From positions 310,001 to 374,000 of the forward strand of contig JAHRHY010000021.1 of assembly GCA_019671135.1 (NCBI GenBank): 64,000 bases of DNA, read 5' to 3'. The position numbers were made by a program, and so were the translations under genes. Of the stretch, positions 8,113 to 17,998 are shown piece after piece (the first letter of the stretch is position 1; every line of letters starts with the position of its first letter). The notes under the pieces were generated by a model. The model was not told where the DNA came from. It ran no database searches and saw nothing but the letters and a program-made list of their open reading frames with translations. The stretch is from Linnemannia hyalina (Eukaryota > Mortierellomycota > Mortierellomycetes > Mortierellales > Mortierellaceae).

Positions 8113-9897
8113 ATGCCGTCCCTCACCACCCTCCCACAGGAGATCATCGACCTCGTCCTCCCCCTAATCAACCCAAAGGACTACGCCTCCTGCGTCGGCG
8201 TCAGCAAGGAATGGCACACTCTCTTCACTCCCCTTCTCTGGCGAGACATCCGCGTCGTCGACGAAACCATAAACGAACGCTTCAAAACCAGAGAAGCCCG
8301 CCACGCCCTCGTTCGCAACGCTCTACACCTTCGTACCGTCGAGACCACCGACCCAGCACTCGTCTGCTGCCTCCGCAGCTGCATGCCACCCACCATCAAC
8401 CTACAATCACTCACCATCCGCTTCAAGAACCATCCCGTCTCCACTGTCACCGAGCTCGTCATTTCCGACAAAGTTGTCCTTCGACCAGGCCCGTTCACTG
8501 GCGACGAAACCAGGGAAACTATGGATATCCGCCGCTGTGCCGGCGATGTGATCCGACTCCTGCAGGATAACTCGGACCTACAACACCTGAGCCTGGACGT
8601 GGATTGCTTCCGGTACAAGGATGGGAAGGAGGGCTTTCCGGACCTCGTTGCAGCCATTCCTACCGCCAAACTGGAGAAGCTCGAACTCTCATTCCTTCAG
8701 TCAATCCCCTTCGACAGGGAGATCAACAGCGTCAATGACGTGGAACTCGATGCGAAGAAGGTGAATCAGTACTATCTGGCCGAGCGCGCTCCTTTTTTCG
8801 CCTTGAAGGAGGTCGTTATTACTGGAGGATGTCAGAATTACATGGATCCCAACCTACTGTTTTTCCTGATGCGGTGTCCCAGTATGGAGACGCTTCGCCT
8901 CCACCGTCTGGACGATAAGGCCCTCCAGACCATACCTTCATTCATCGAATTTTCATGCCACAAGCTGGTCAACCTCGAGTGGAGGAAGAGCGTCTACGAT
9001 GATGAGGATCTTATTATACGTCTGATACGATCGACCAAGCTTGGGTGGAAGGAGTTGCGACTGCCAGATTTGCTTATGTTTAGCACCGGTGCGTTGGAGG
9101 CAGTGATGGAGCATACCGAGACGCTGGAGGTGTTTCGGTTCGAGAGCTCGGACGAGATTCGGGAGGATGCGTTTTTGGATCTGTTGTGCTCCGCCAGGAA
9201 TCTGAGACGGCTGGAGGGAATTGTGGATCGACAGAGGAAGAGGTTTACGACGGAGGTGATGGTCCATGCGCAGGCAGCCTACTCGGAGCATGTCGATGGC
9301 GGGGTGGATCGGTCATGGGCGTTGGGGCCATCAATGGAGCATCTTCAGCTTCGGATCGAAGGCGTTCCACGACCAGATGTGGTGTGCCGACTGAATGGAA
9401 GCGAGCTTATGTTTCAGCAGACAGGACTGGATCCCACTTTGAGGTTCGATGTTCAGCGGTGGATTTACACTCAACTAAGCAGGATGACAGGACTGGAAGA
9501 GCTCATTCTTGGTCTACAAGATCTGAGTATACGCACAATGAATTTCGCAGGCGTGGACTCGTCAATGAGCCTAGTTGCGATGGAGGAGGCGGCGCTGCTA
9601 AATGGTATCCGCATGTTCAACTACCAGTCTCTGGAATTTTCGTTGGAGAGCGGGTTGGGTCTGTTGGCTGGGCTGAAGGAATTGCGGATGCTGGATGTAA
9701 GGTCGACTGCTCATTATATTGGAGTTGCAGAATTGGAGTGGATGCATAGGAATTGGCCCAAGCTGGAGACGATCAAGGGTTTAGAGTCGGATCGGAGGTG
9801 GTCTGTTTACCATGCGGACGGACCTGCTGCTAAGGCTGCTGTGGAGGCATGGATGGCTGCCCACCCACGTGGCATTGGGTCTTCTTTTTACTTGTAG
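8113..9897 (+). CDS. F-box/LRR protein, duplicate of the 4224 gene
   Basis: Predicted SCF substrate receptor of 594 aa with the F-box at about residues 4-47 (LTTLPQEIIDLVLPLI, VSKEWHTLFTPLLWRDIRVV). The leucine-rich middle includes LMRCPSMETLRLHRLDD and LLCSARNLRRLEGIVDRQRK. The conserved block reads DRSWALGPSMEHLQLRIEGV followed by PRPDVVCRLNGSELMFQQTG. RWIYTQLSRMTGLEELILG, FNYQSLEFSLESGLGLLAG and the tail HPRGIGSSFYL complete it. Compared with the 4224 gene it lacks the polythreonine run but matches almost block for block, so the two arose by tandem duplication. The open frame extends upstream, but the ATG at 8113 (context ACAATGC) lies right before the F-box and after a CT-rich leader. Confidence 0.9.
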   Translation: MPSLTTLPQEIIDLVLPLINPKDYASCVGVSKEWHTLFTPLLWRDIRVVDETINERFKTREARHALVRNALHLRTVETTDPALVCCLRSCMPPTINLQSLTIRFKNHPVSTVTELVISDKVVLRPGPFTGDETRETMDIRRCAGDVIRLLQDNSDLQHLSLDVDCFRYKDGKEGFPDLVAAIPTAKLEKLELSFLQSIPFDREINSVNDVELDAKKVNQYYLAERAPFFALKEVVITGGCQNYMDPNLLFFLMRCPSMETLRLHRLDDKALQTIPSFIEFSCHKLVNLEWRKSVYDDEDLIIRLIRSTKLGWKELRLPDLLMFSTGALEAVMEHTETLEVFRFESSDEIREDAFLDLLCSARNLRRLEGIVDRQRKRFTTEVMVHAQAAYSEHVDGGVDRSWALGPSMEHLQLRIEGVPRPDVVCRLNGSELMFQQTGLDPTLRFDVQRWIYTQLSRMTGLEELILGLQDLSIRTMNFAGVDSSMSLVAMEEAALLNGIRMFNYQSLEFSLESGLGLLAGLKELRMLDVRSTAHYIGVAELEWMHRNWPKLETIKGLESDRRWSVYHADGPAAKAAVEAWMAAHPRGIGSSFYL

Positions 9898-10195
9898 GGT
9901 CCAGGAAGGTTGACAGCATAAGGATCAACACGAAATAGCGAATTCAATTATTTGACACTCACTCAGGGACATCCACATTGTATGTGACTCTCGATGTCTC
10001 CTCTTTGACCATGTCGCACTATTGGATCTGTCCGAGACCTTTGCCCAAAATAAAGCTATGGCTATCAGATCTGATCGGATTTTGTTTGAGGGTCAACCCA
10101 CCCCCTTCAGTTTATATTTTTTTTACATCCAAGATATCGTCCATGCTCAAAACTGAAAATATAAGCCAACATAAAATAATCTTAAAAACGCCCAG
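9898..10195. other. convergent intergenic region
   Basis: It lies between the stop codons of two converging genes. It is AT-rich and holds only presumed 3' untranslated DNA. Confidence 0.5.
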
Positions 10196-13100
10196 CTACT
10201 TGTGTCGAGACCAAAGCCAGTACCCGCCAACAGCAACAGCAGCAGTAACCGTCGCTACCAACAAAGACGTCGAACCCGACGACGATGAAGATGACGATCT
10301 TGCCTTGCTCCGTCGGGCCTTTTTCTCAGCAACATGTTGAGGATGCCCATGGGGTAGGGGCTGAACAGGCTGTCCCCACTCTAGTCTCCTCTCCCGCCAC
10401 CACAAGTACTGCTGCTCCTTCGATGGCATCGCAATCTCCTTCTCCTCCTGTTCCCGATCCATTAACGACGACGACGACGTCTCCTCCGTCAATCCCTCCA
10501 ACTGAATAACATCCTTCTCCTCCTCATCATCATCCTCCTCCCTCGCCGCTGCAATCTCAAACTTCCTCTCAAACTCAACCTCAACCAAAAGCCACTTATG
10601 ATCACTCGCCGAGTAATCATGGTTCCCCGTAACTCTCGAAACACACCTCAAATTCCGGAGCAAGGTATAGTCCAGTTTCGCCTTGAGGATTCCAAAAAAG
10701 TTGGGGTTGTGGAGGGTCATATCCCTCCGAGAACACCAGGGGTCATAGAACCCTGGGTTGCGCGCTTGATGGAGGACTAGGGGTGTGAAGCCAGACCAAA
10801 GACGTTGGGTTGAGAAGAAGGCGTGAGTTTGTTGGAGATGTGTGAGGAGGAATGGTGGTTGAGGGTCCTTGAATGTCGAGGATGTCTCTGTCTTTTGCTT
10901 GTAGTAAATATCATGATGCGTTGCTGTCGTTGTTGACGTGGTGGTGGTGGTTGTCGTTTCAGTGGTCGTAAAAGTCGTAAAAGGGGCGTTAGGGTCATTA
11001 GGGTATTGAAAGTCATGAGTGGTGTGTTGTTGCATTGTTTCCTGGTGCTGGTACTGGTGCTGGTGTTGTCCCTCCTGATTCAAAATACTGTCGAGCGGGA
11101 CATCATGATCCTGCAATTCTTCTTCGTCGTCAAAGGGCATAGGGATCCCGCGCTGATAGTCATTGGTCCCGATGAGCACGCGGTCCAAACCACTGGACCG
11201 ACTCTGTTTGGGCGTTGGTGGGATCAGACGGAGCGTGGGTGAAGGTGTTGACGGTGTCGAGGAAAAGTAGCGCACGTTGACACGTGGAAGCTGTCGTCGT
11301 CCTCGTCGGGTGGCATCGACTCCCTCGTCACAGTCCGGGCTCTCGCCATCGGTTTCGTCTCCTTCCTGATCAGCATACATCACTGACGGTGTTGAAGGGT
11401 ACGACCACGACGGCGACGACATGCACTCGTTGTGGTCCATGAGACTGGACTCGAGTGTGATGATGCTGGGTGATCGAGGTCGTCCGACAAGAATAACACT
11501 TCCGTCCTCATAAAAGCTCTTCTCACTCTCGAGCTCGTCCGCATGACTCTCTTCCGAACCCCGACCATGTTGCTGGTCCTTGATTTGGTTGTCGTGTTGT
11601 TGGTGTTGGTGTGGGTGATGTGAGTGCTGGTATGAGACTTCCTGGTCGATCGTAATAAACTTGTCACTCAGCAGTTGTTCCTGACGAGCCAACTTGACCT
11701 TTGACAATCCTGCCTCTACCAATTGCGCAAGCCATCCAGAGTACTTGCCATCTGCGGACCAAACCGATGACACTCCATTGACACCCGAACCAGCACCAAG
11801 ACCAAGTCCCAGAAACCCCAACCGACGCAACCAGCCCCATCCTCCAGTAGCGAGAGCCAAGTTGAACTCTCCGTCCTGAACATGCCAGCTCCAAAGGTTG
11901 TTGTCCCACCACTCTGCTTCCTGGGATCCAAACGATCCAATCCGATACTGATCTGTCGAGATTGTCTTGGCAAGTCGTGCGATCGAGTGTGAGATGGTGT
12001 TCAGATCACCAAAGAGGATCTGATAAGGGTATCGATCCGAGTACAGTTCCGAGTCCGCCAAGATGTCACTCAAAGCAGAGATTCGCCCAACGATTCCTGT
12101 AAAGACCTCGAGGTGGGCGCAGTAGCACAGAAGTGGACCAGAGGGCGTCTGGATGTCCGCCACAATTGTGAACCGTCTACAAAGGAAACAATGGCCAAGA
12201 TACAATTGTCAAAATTGAAACACCCATAATAAAAAATTAAAAGAGAGCCTAGAAAAACGCGCGCACCGGCTCAACATAGAGAAAACAATAATGCGAACCA
12301 TCTCCATCTCATTCCAGTCGTTAATGCTATTATTACCTTCCCAATCTGGGCTCGTTCAGCTTTAGTCCATCTCGCTCCCACTCGTACGCATGGTGGACAT
12401 GGTCAAGCACTCGGAACCCATTAACAGGCCACCTCGACAGGATGGCGTTTCCGTGAACACCACCGCCCTGATCCCGATCCTTGCGGCCCGGGTGCTCCAG
12501 CTCCCAGAACTCGGGGACAAACCCACCATAGAGACCCTGCGACTTGCAGATCTCCAGAAAGTGGTCACGGTCATGGCCCGATCGGTGGCAACCAATGTCG
12601 ATCTCTTGGATACATAAGATGTCGGCGTCGAGTTCTGTCAGGGTTGCCAAGATTTCGTCAGCCTTGTAGTTGCGTTCAATGTTCCATTGGAGACAGCGAA
12701 TGGGTCGTTGACTGCTGCTGTTACTTTTGGAGGTGTGGTGGTGGTAGTTATCTGTCGCAACACCTGGTGCAGCTCCTGAACTTAATAATGATGCTCTAGG
12801 AACAGGAGAAGGCGAATCTGATCCCTCGTCTACAAAAAGGAGGTCCAATAATTAGGAGATAACGAGAAGAGGAGCAGGGTGACCAAGAGAACAAAAATGA
12901 TAGAAACAAAAGAGAGGCGTGAGCAACCAGACGACTTATGAATGAGCAACACGGAGGGTGTTGACAGTGAATGACAACAATTACGAAGCAAACATGATAT
13001 GAACAGTTCTCTTTGACAAGAATTTCAAAGGCATACCTTGATCGGTGGTATTGGTGTCGTCTCGGGTAAAAGTTGCTTCCTGGGGTGCAGGCATGGGTGT

Positions 13101-13433
13101 CGTGGGAGGGGAAGTGAATGCTATCCGTGCAGCAGTAGCATCGGACCCTGACGACGAAGGGGACGAAGAGGAGGACAAGGAGGTGTCATTATCCTGCAAT
13201 AGAAACGTGGGTGTCTCCTGTGCTGTTACAGTTGGTGCATGGCTATGAGAGGGTGGAGGGCGGCAGTCGTAGATCAAGAGTTCGCCTGGGCGGGGGAGAG
13301 GGACTGTCCGCATCTTGGAGAGAAGTGGGTTGATGGTGGGGTCAGCGCCGTTGTCGTTGGTGTTATTGGTATTGTGGTTGCTGTCCTCGGCTGGACCGGC
13401 TGTGGAGGGGTGGTCCTTGCTCTGTTGTTCCAT
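10196..13433 (-). CDS. endonuclease/exonuclease/phosphatase-fold protein with C-terminal membrane anchor
   Basis: Three exons (13037-13433, 12337-12829, 10196-12176) join in frame across GTATGC..TAG and GTAATA..TAG introns to give 956 aa. Motifs of the metal-dependent EEP hydrolase superfamily are visible: LQWNIERN near residue 180, CIQEIDIGCHR near 205, GNAILSR, then FGDLNT near 345 and SASDHKWLLVEVEF near 820. These carry the Asn, Glu, Asp-Leu-Asn and Asp-His residues used for catalysis in the fold. About 450 residues of Ser/Thr/Gln/His-rich low-complexity sequence separate the GDLN and SDH motifs, which is far longer than usual. The C-terminus has a hydrophobic stretch (SLLVATVTAAVAVGGYWLW) before SRHK, suggesting tail anchoring. 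The superfamily includes nucleases, deadenylases, sphingomyelinases and inositol phosphatases; the substrate here cannot be chosen from sequence alone. Confidence 0.85.
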
Positions 13434-14083
13434 GGTCCCTTTTTCTTGTCAGTGTGAATGAGAAGGGAATGAATGAATGAATGCTTGAAAGTAGGATGGG
13501 GATTAGCGTTGGAGAAAGAAGAAGAAGGAAGAAGAAAAAAAGAGGAAAGGAAGGAGAGGATGGGGGAGAAGTAATCCCGATTCCTTGCTTGCTCACTGAT
13601 TGTTTGCTGAAGAAGAAAGAAGAAAGGAAAGGTCTTTCTGAGAGGCGACAAAAAACTCCTTTTTTGTCCAATCGAGGGAATTGCTGCTGGCTGATTCGGG
13701 CCGTCATTCAGCATTGCTTCTTTTTCTTCCGATAGGAGGATAACGAGAACGGACTGTGCACTCATCCACTCGGGGTGGGATCTCGGACTAGGATTGCACT
13801 GTGCAACGTACAAAAACAAACTACTTGTCACTCCTTCTTCCTTCTTCCTTCTTCCTTCTTCCTTCTTCCGAGCACAGTTGGAAGAATAGGACAGAGTCCC
13901 TTCGTAAAAAGGCGTGTGGTTTTGTGTATCCTTGCTCCTTCTTCCAATGCCATATCTCCCCTGGACAGAAAACCAACATAGACACATGCTGGGTAGAGTA
14001 CTGTCATTATTTTTATTCAATGCGACAAGATGTGCTAAATGGGTAATGCAAAAGAAGGGTGCCCAAAAGGATGAACCGCGAGA
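13434..14083. other. intergenic region upstream of the EEP gene
   Basis: No gene is seen. It contains a CTTCTTC-type microsatellite at about 13828-13870 and GAAGAA-rich leader DNA at 13515-13560. Confidence 0.5.
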
Positions 14084-15287
14084 TCACTCCCGAGTCAGGA
14101 ACATGGGGTCAGCTTTGGCTTTGCGAACCACGTTCTGGAACCAGTCATTGAATGCCCGCACAGGTAGGAAACTCATATCTGCCTGGTTCGCTAACACGCC
14201 CATGGCTGACCCAGGTCCTCCTGTCGGTACCAACACAGTCGATCCCTGTGGTACTACTGCTGTCGCGAATGAGGTGACATGGTTGTAAAGGTGACTCATC
14301 ACCTTTTGAGCAATTGCTGCCACAGAGTCTGGTGAAGCTGTGTTGCTGTTGTTGATAGAAGAGAGAGGGACGAGGGCATTGCTGGGTACTGTGGATGTTG
14401 ACGAGGAAGAGGAGGCGAGGGTTGCGATCTGGCTCATGACCACATCGATAGGTTCAATGGAGATACCGAGGGTTGCTGTGATGGGTACTGTGGTTGATGA
14501 TGTGGTTGTTGACGATGAGCTGTCCATGGACATGTCGCTGATAGATGCTCCTGTTGTGGATTGTTGTGCTGTGGATTTGGATCCGTTGGCCTTCAGACGA
14601 AAGATCGCGCTCGCCTTTTCATTCGACAACCTATTTGGTAGGTTCAGATCAGATACACACGCGACAAACACGAATGAGAAAACAGGTAGAATGTGAGAAT
14701 GATGTATATACTACGAGTAAGAAGGTAATTGAATCGAAAACAGAAAGATAACGAACAGAAAGAGACGTACATGCCGAGGAGCTGCCAGGTCTTGTTGGGC
14801 CATAAAAGATGGACGGTGGCTGCGGAACCGTGCTGGAAGGGAATGGTTCCGAGGAGAAAGACAACAATGTGGTTGATCGCCTCTGCATCGTCCAACTGGA
14901 AGGTAAACTTGTTGACATCCACCTGCTGCAAGTTTGTCTGCACCTAATTATTCGATGGAATATAGAAATTGTATACATTCATGGTCAGTCCATATGGGAT
15001 CAATCGATCGGCTGGCTGGGTGGTTGTATCCTGTCCCCTGTCTGTGTGCAGATCCCTCTTGTCTGTTTCCATGTCGTTCGCGTTGACCGAAGGAAAGGAA
15101 GAATAAAAAAAGGTGGTGCCGATGGTGGTAGGTAGGCTTGTTGTTTTGTTGTTTGGTGTATGTTCATCCTCTTAATTGTATCCCCGTGTCTGTGTAAAGT
15201 TGTCCAACAGGCTCTTCTGTTAACAGGAGGCACAGTCTAAGCGGTTCTTGTCTTTACCAGGCGTCCGGCGACAATACAGCCAAACAT
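14084..15287 (-). CDS. Hikeshi/OPI10 family protein
   Basis: Three exons (15258-15287, 14771-14943, 14084-14630) join in frame to give 249 aa. The first exon encodes only MFGCIVAGRL, the hallmark N-terminus of the Hikeshi family. The second reads VQTNLQQVDVNKFTFQLDD, then AINHIVVFLLGTIPF and WQLLGM; the third begins LSNEKASAIFRL. These match human Hikeshi (INHVVVFMLGTIPF, WQLLGF, KPSAIF). In animals Hikeshi carries Hsp70 into the nucleus during heat stress; the yeast relative OPI10 was found through inositol-related phenotypes. A Ser/Thr-rich insert of about 50 residues interrupts the middle of the fungal protein, and it ends with FNDWFQNVVRKAKADPMFL, comparable to the family end. Splice sites GTAAAG, GTACGT and their AG partners are clear. 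Confidence 0.93.
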
Positions 15288-15626
15288 AGTCCTTGAGGTT
15301 GTTGCTGTTGTGAATGAGTGTTGGTTGTTCGAGTTGACTCAAGTCGACTTGAATGCGGCAGAGTAAAAGTAAAAGCGTGGGGATGGGAAAAGAGAATTGC
15401 TCGTGCGAGTGGGAGAGAGAGTCAGGATGAGTATGAGTGAGTGAGAGAAGAAAGGATGAACAAGAATGGCGGGAAAGGAAGGGAAAAAAAAAAAAAAGAA
15501 AAAGTATGTCCCCATGGGAGATTCTCGCACTTTCCTTTCAGCCAGGACTATCCTCAGCCCAACAGAAAAAAATTGCTCGCCTGCTCGGAGAACCAAGAAC
15601 AGGTTTTGTTCAAAAAGTCAAAAGAA
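15288..15626. other. intergenic region upstream of the Hikeshi gene
   Basis: It holds the presumed promoter and leader of the minus-strand Hikeshi gene, including an A-run near 15483-15496. The T-run (on the minus strand) at 15612-15616 is a likely Pol III terminator for the adjacent tRNA gene. Confidence 0.5.
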
Positions 15627-15699
15627 AGCAGAATTCCGGGTTTGAACCGGAGACCTGCCGATCTGCAGTCGGCTGCTCTACCACTGAGCTAATCCTGCT
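15627..15699 (-). tRNA. tRNA-Cys (anticodon GCA)
   Basis: The minus strand folds into a cloverleaf: acceptor stem AGCAGGA with TTCTGCT (one G-T pair), D arm GCTC/GAGC, anticodon stem GCCGA/TCGGC with loop CTGCAGA, and T arm TCCGG/CCGGA. The anticodon is GCA, decoding UGC/UGU. The internal B box is GGTTCAAACCC and the A box is TAGCTCAGTGG, both near consensus. No intron and no encoded CCA are present, as expected for a nuclear eukaryotic tRNA. A T5 stretch lies about 10 bases downstream. Confidence 0.96.
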
Positions 15700-15956
15700 A
15701 TTTTGATGTTTCATGAAGATATTCTTGATTATTTTGATCCAACTACCAAAACACATTTCCGTAGGTTCTTCAAAAATTGGCGCATTAGGGCCGAAAAAAA
15801 ACCGAACAGGGCGCCGACCTGGGACCAGGGGCCTTCTGCTGATGCCTCATCGGTACTTTCAGACCCTTGTTTAGTGCCGGTGCCATAGGTGTAAAGGTTC
15901 TATATGTGAACACTGGACGAAAGTCAGTCGAGTAGGGGATTGGTTTTTGTGCCTGA

Positions 15957-16274
15957 ATTTTTCGCCTCCTATTCCTTCTGCCTGCCCAACCAACCGCGAC
16001 GATCGCGTGGGAGCAGACCCAGGGTATCTCTGCCAAGAACAAGACATCCAAGTACACAGGCCCTCGGGGTGACTGGAGTCAAGGATACGGTTATATCACG
16101 CACGATGGTTTCTGCCCGTGTGGCGCTTCGCAAGCCACACATTGTGAAGGAAGGTGCCCTGGAGCGACCAAGGACCCACGCGCTGCTGACGAGCGGTTGT
16201 TGGAGAGTTTGTTAGGAAGGAGGAGGTTGTCAATGATGGAGAGGATGGGAAGAATCCCTTTCATTCGTATCTAG
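15957..16274 (+). other. open frame resembling an orphan terminal exon
   Basis: A 105-codon frame without an early ATG lies between stops at 15954-15956 and 16272-16274. From 16008 it reads WEQTQGISAKNKTSKYTGPR, then GDWSQGYGYITHDGFCPCGA, followed by further cysteines and a charged end. Its GC-rich codons and lack of low complexity look coding. No upstream exon with a good splice match was found, so it may be the last exon of an unrecognised gene or a remnant. I do not recognise the family. Confidence 0.3.
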
Positions 16275-17998
16275 TTTTATTTTCTTCCGTTTAAGCTGTG
16301 AAGAGCAGCGACAATTGTTGCGCAGAGCCAGGTTCTGGACCGGACTGCGACTGGTGGATGGTGCACTGAAGAGTTTGGTCTGTAGTCCCTTTTTACTTCC
16401 AAATAACTTCTCTATGCTGTTTGTTAGAGAAATAAAATTGCGTACGAAAAAAGAAAAAAAAAAAAAAAAAAAAAGGACGTTCACGCTTTTACATTCTTTA
16501 CATCTGTCTTTTCTACCGTAGATTGCTCATAGGCGTTGTTTCCTTTCGCACGTCAGGTTGATACTGTTTTCAGCTCACTAAAAAAAAAACGATATTCGAC
16601 GCGTAAGAAAAGATCGCGACAAAGTTACGCGCGACAACGCGACCGAAACTGATGGTGCGGCACCCGAACACGCAAAAATGGGTGCGCGAGAAAGAGAGAG
16701 TGTAATGAACAGGTGAATGGAGGGTGACCAATGCATACAAAGAAGAAGAGGGGAGGCTGGAAGAAGAAGAACATGTCTACCGTGCCTGCGTAGGAGTCTC
16801 CTATGTGTACTTGCCCTCCACACATTATTGTGGCCGACCCTCCATTAACCACAAGTACCTATCTATTTTTTGAATTGTCGACCTGCTACTCTAATAGCCC
16901 TGATGCTTGGATCCGTGCGGAAATTGTTCCTCCTTGTCGGTCGATCCATTTCCTCTCTACGTGCGTCTGATTCAAGCGAACAATGGAGAAAAAAATGTTC
17001 ACGGAGGCGTCCATTTATTCGTTCTTTTTATTTCTTGCGCACGCTCACCTGGATCTGATTCTGATTCCGGCTCCTACGGGGCCCTTCTCCGTGATCACCG
17101 TCATCATTTATGGCGCTTATTCTGAACCCGTATTGTATTTCATCTTTTGCCACGGGAGAGAAGGGACAAAGATGTGCTTACCCAGTGAGGAGTAGAACGC
17201 CTCTCTTTGTCTCGCAGTGTCAAACCTCATCGTTCATTTATGTTCACCCTTTTTGCCACTTCACTATTCAAACAAAGCCATAATGATACCAGCTATTATT
17301 ATTTTTTGCTACTGTTTGCTACTGATACTATGCTACTATAACGGACCCTGCGGCACAGCAAGAGCAGAACCGAATCTCCAGTCGCCCTCTCTCTATATGG
17401 TCCTTAAAGGTATCAAACCGACTTTCGCCGTGACGGTCATGATCAGATCAACATGTACACTTTTCATGTCGTCCATTGTCTTTTCATCTCCTTCGTTCAC
17501 GTTCTTTCTTACTTTTGTTGCCCTTTACTCAACCCTCATCATCCTTTCACTTCACTTCCATTATATATATATATATATCTCCCCCCTCCCCCATCCTCCT
17601 TCCCTACATCCCCCTTCCTCACTGCGACAACATCGCACAGCTCATATTTATTTTTCATAACTCTCTCTCTCTCTCTCTCTTCGCCGCCACATCCCTCACT
17701 TTTTTGCATCACACACACTCACATTCACACGACAAACCAGCACGCATCTATTTTTTTTACACCTACTTAATCCGCCAGACGACATACACACTCAAGTCTC
17801 TCTCCTTCTCTCCCCTCCCCCCCCCCCCCCCCCCCCCCCCAGGACACATCAGCACAACTACATGTACGCACATGCCTTTTTCTTTTCATGGACTCGCTGT
17901 CTCCTTGTTTCTAAAAAATTAACCTATGCTCTGACGCCCAAACTATTATTTTCCCTTTTTTTCTCGTGTCACATTCTGCTAGACATAGACACGCAACA
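16275..17998. other. long upstream region of the KRE6/SKN1-like gene
   Basis: No convincing gene is seen. It includes A-runs (16446-16474), a TA repeat (17563-17579), a CT microsatellite (17660-17680), and a C homopolymer of about 22 bases (17818-17840). CT-rich DNA close to the ATG at 17999 resembles other leaders in the window. Confidence 0.5.
17818..17840. repeat. C homopolymer tract
   Basis: A run of about 22 C residues lies in the leader region of the KRE6/SKN1-like gene. Confidence 0.9.

Noticed and set aside
17217..17922. Plus-strand frames of about 105-148 codons upstream of the KRE6/SKN1-like gene
   Set aside because: They run through CT, TA and C-homopolymer tracts and show only Ser/Pro/Leu low complexity.
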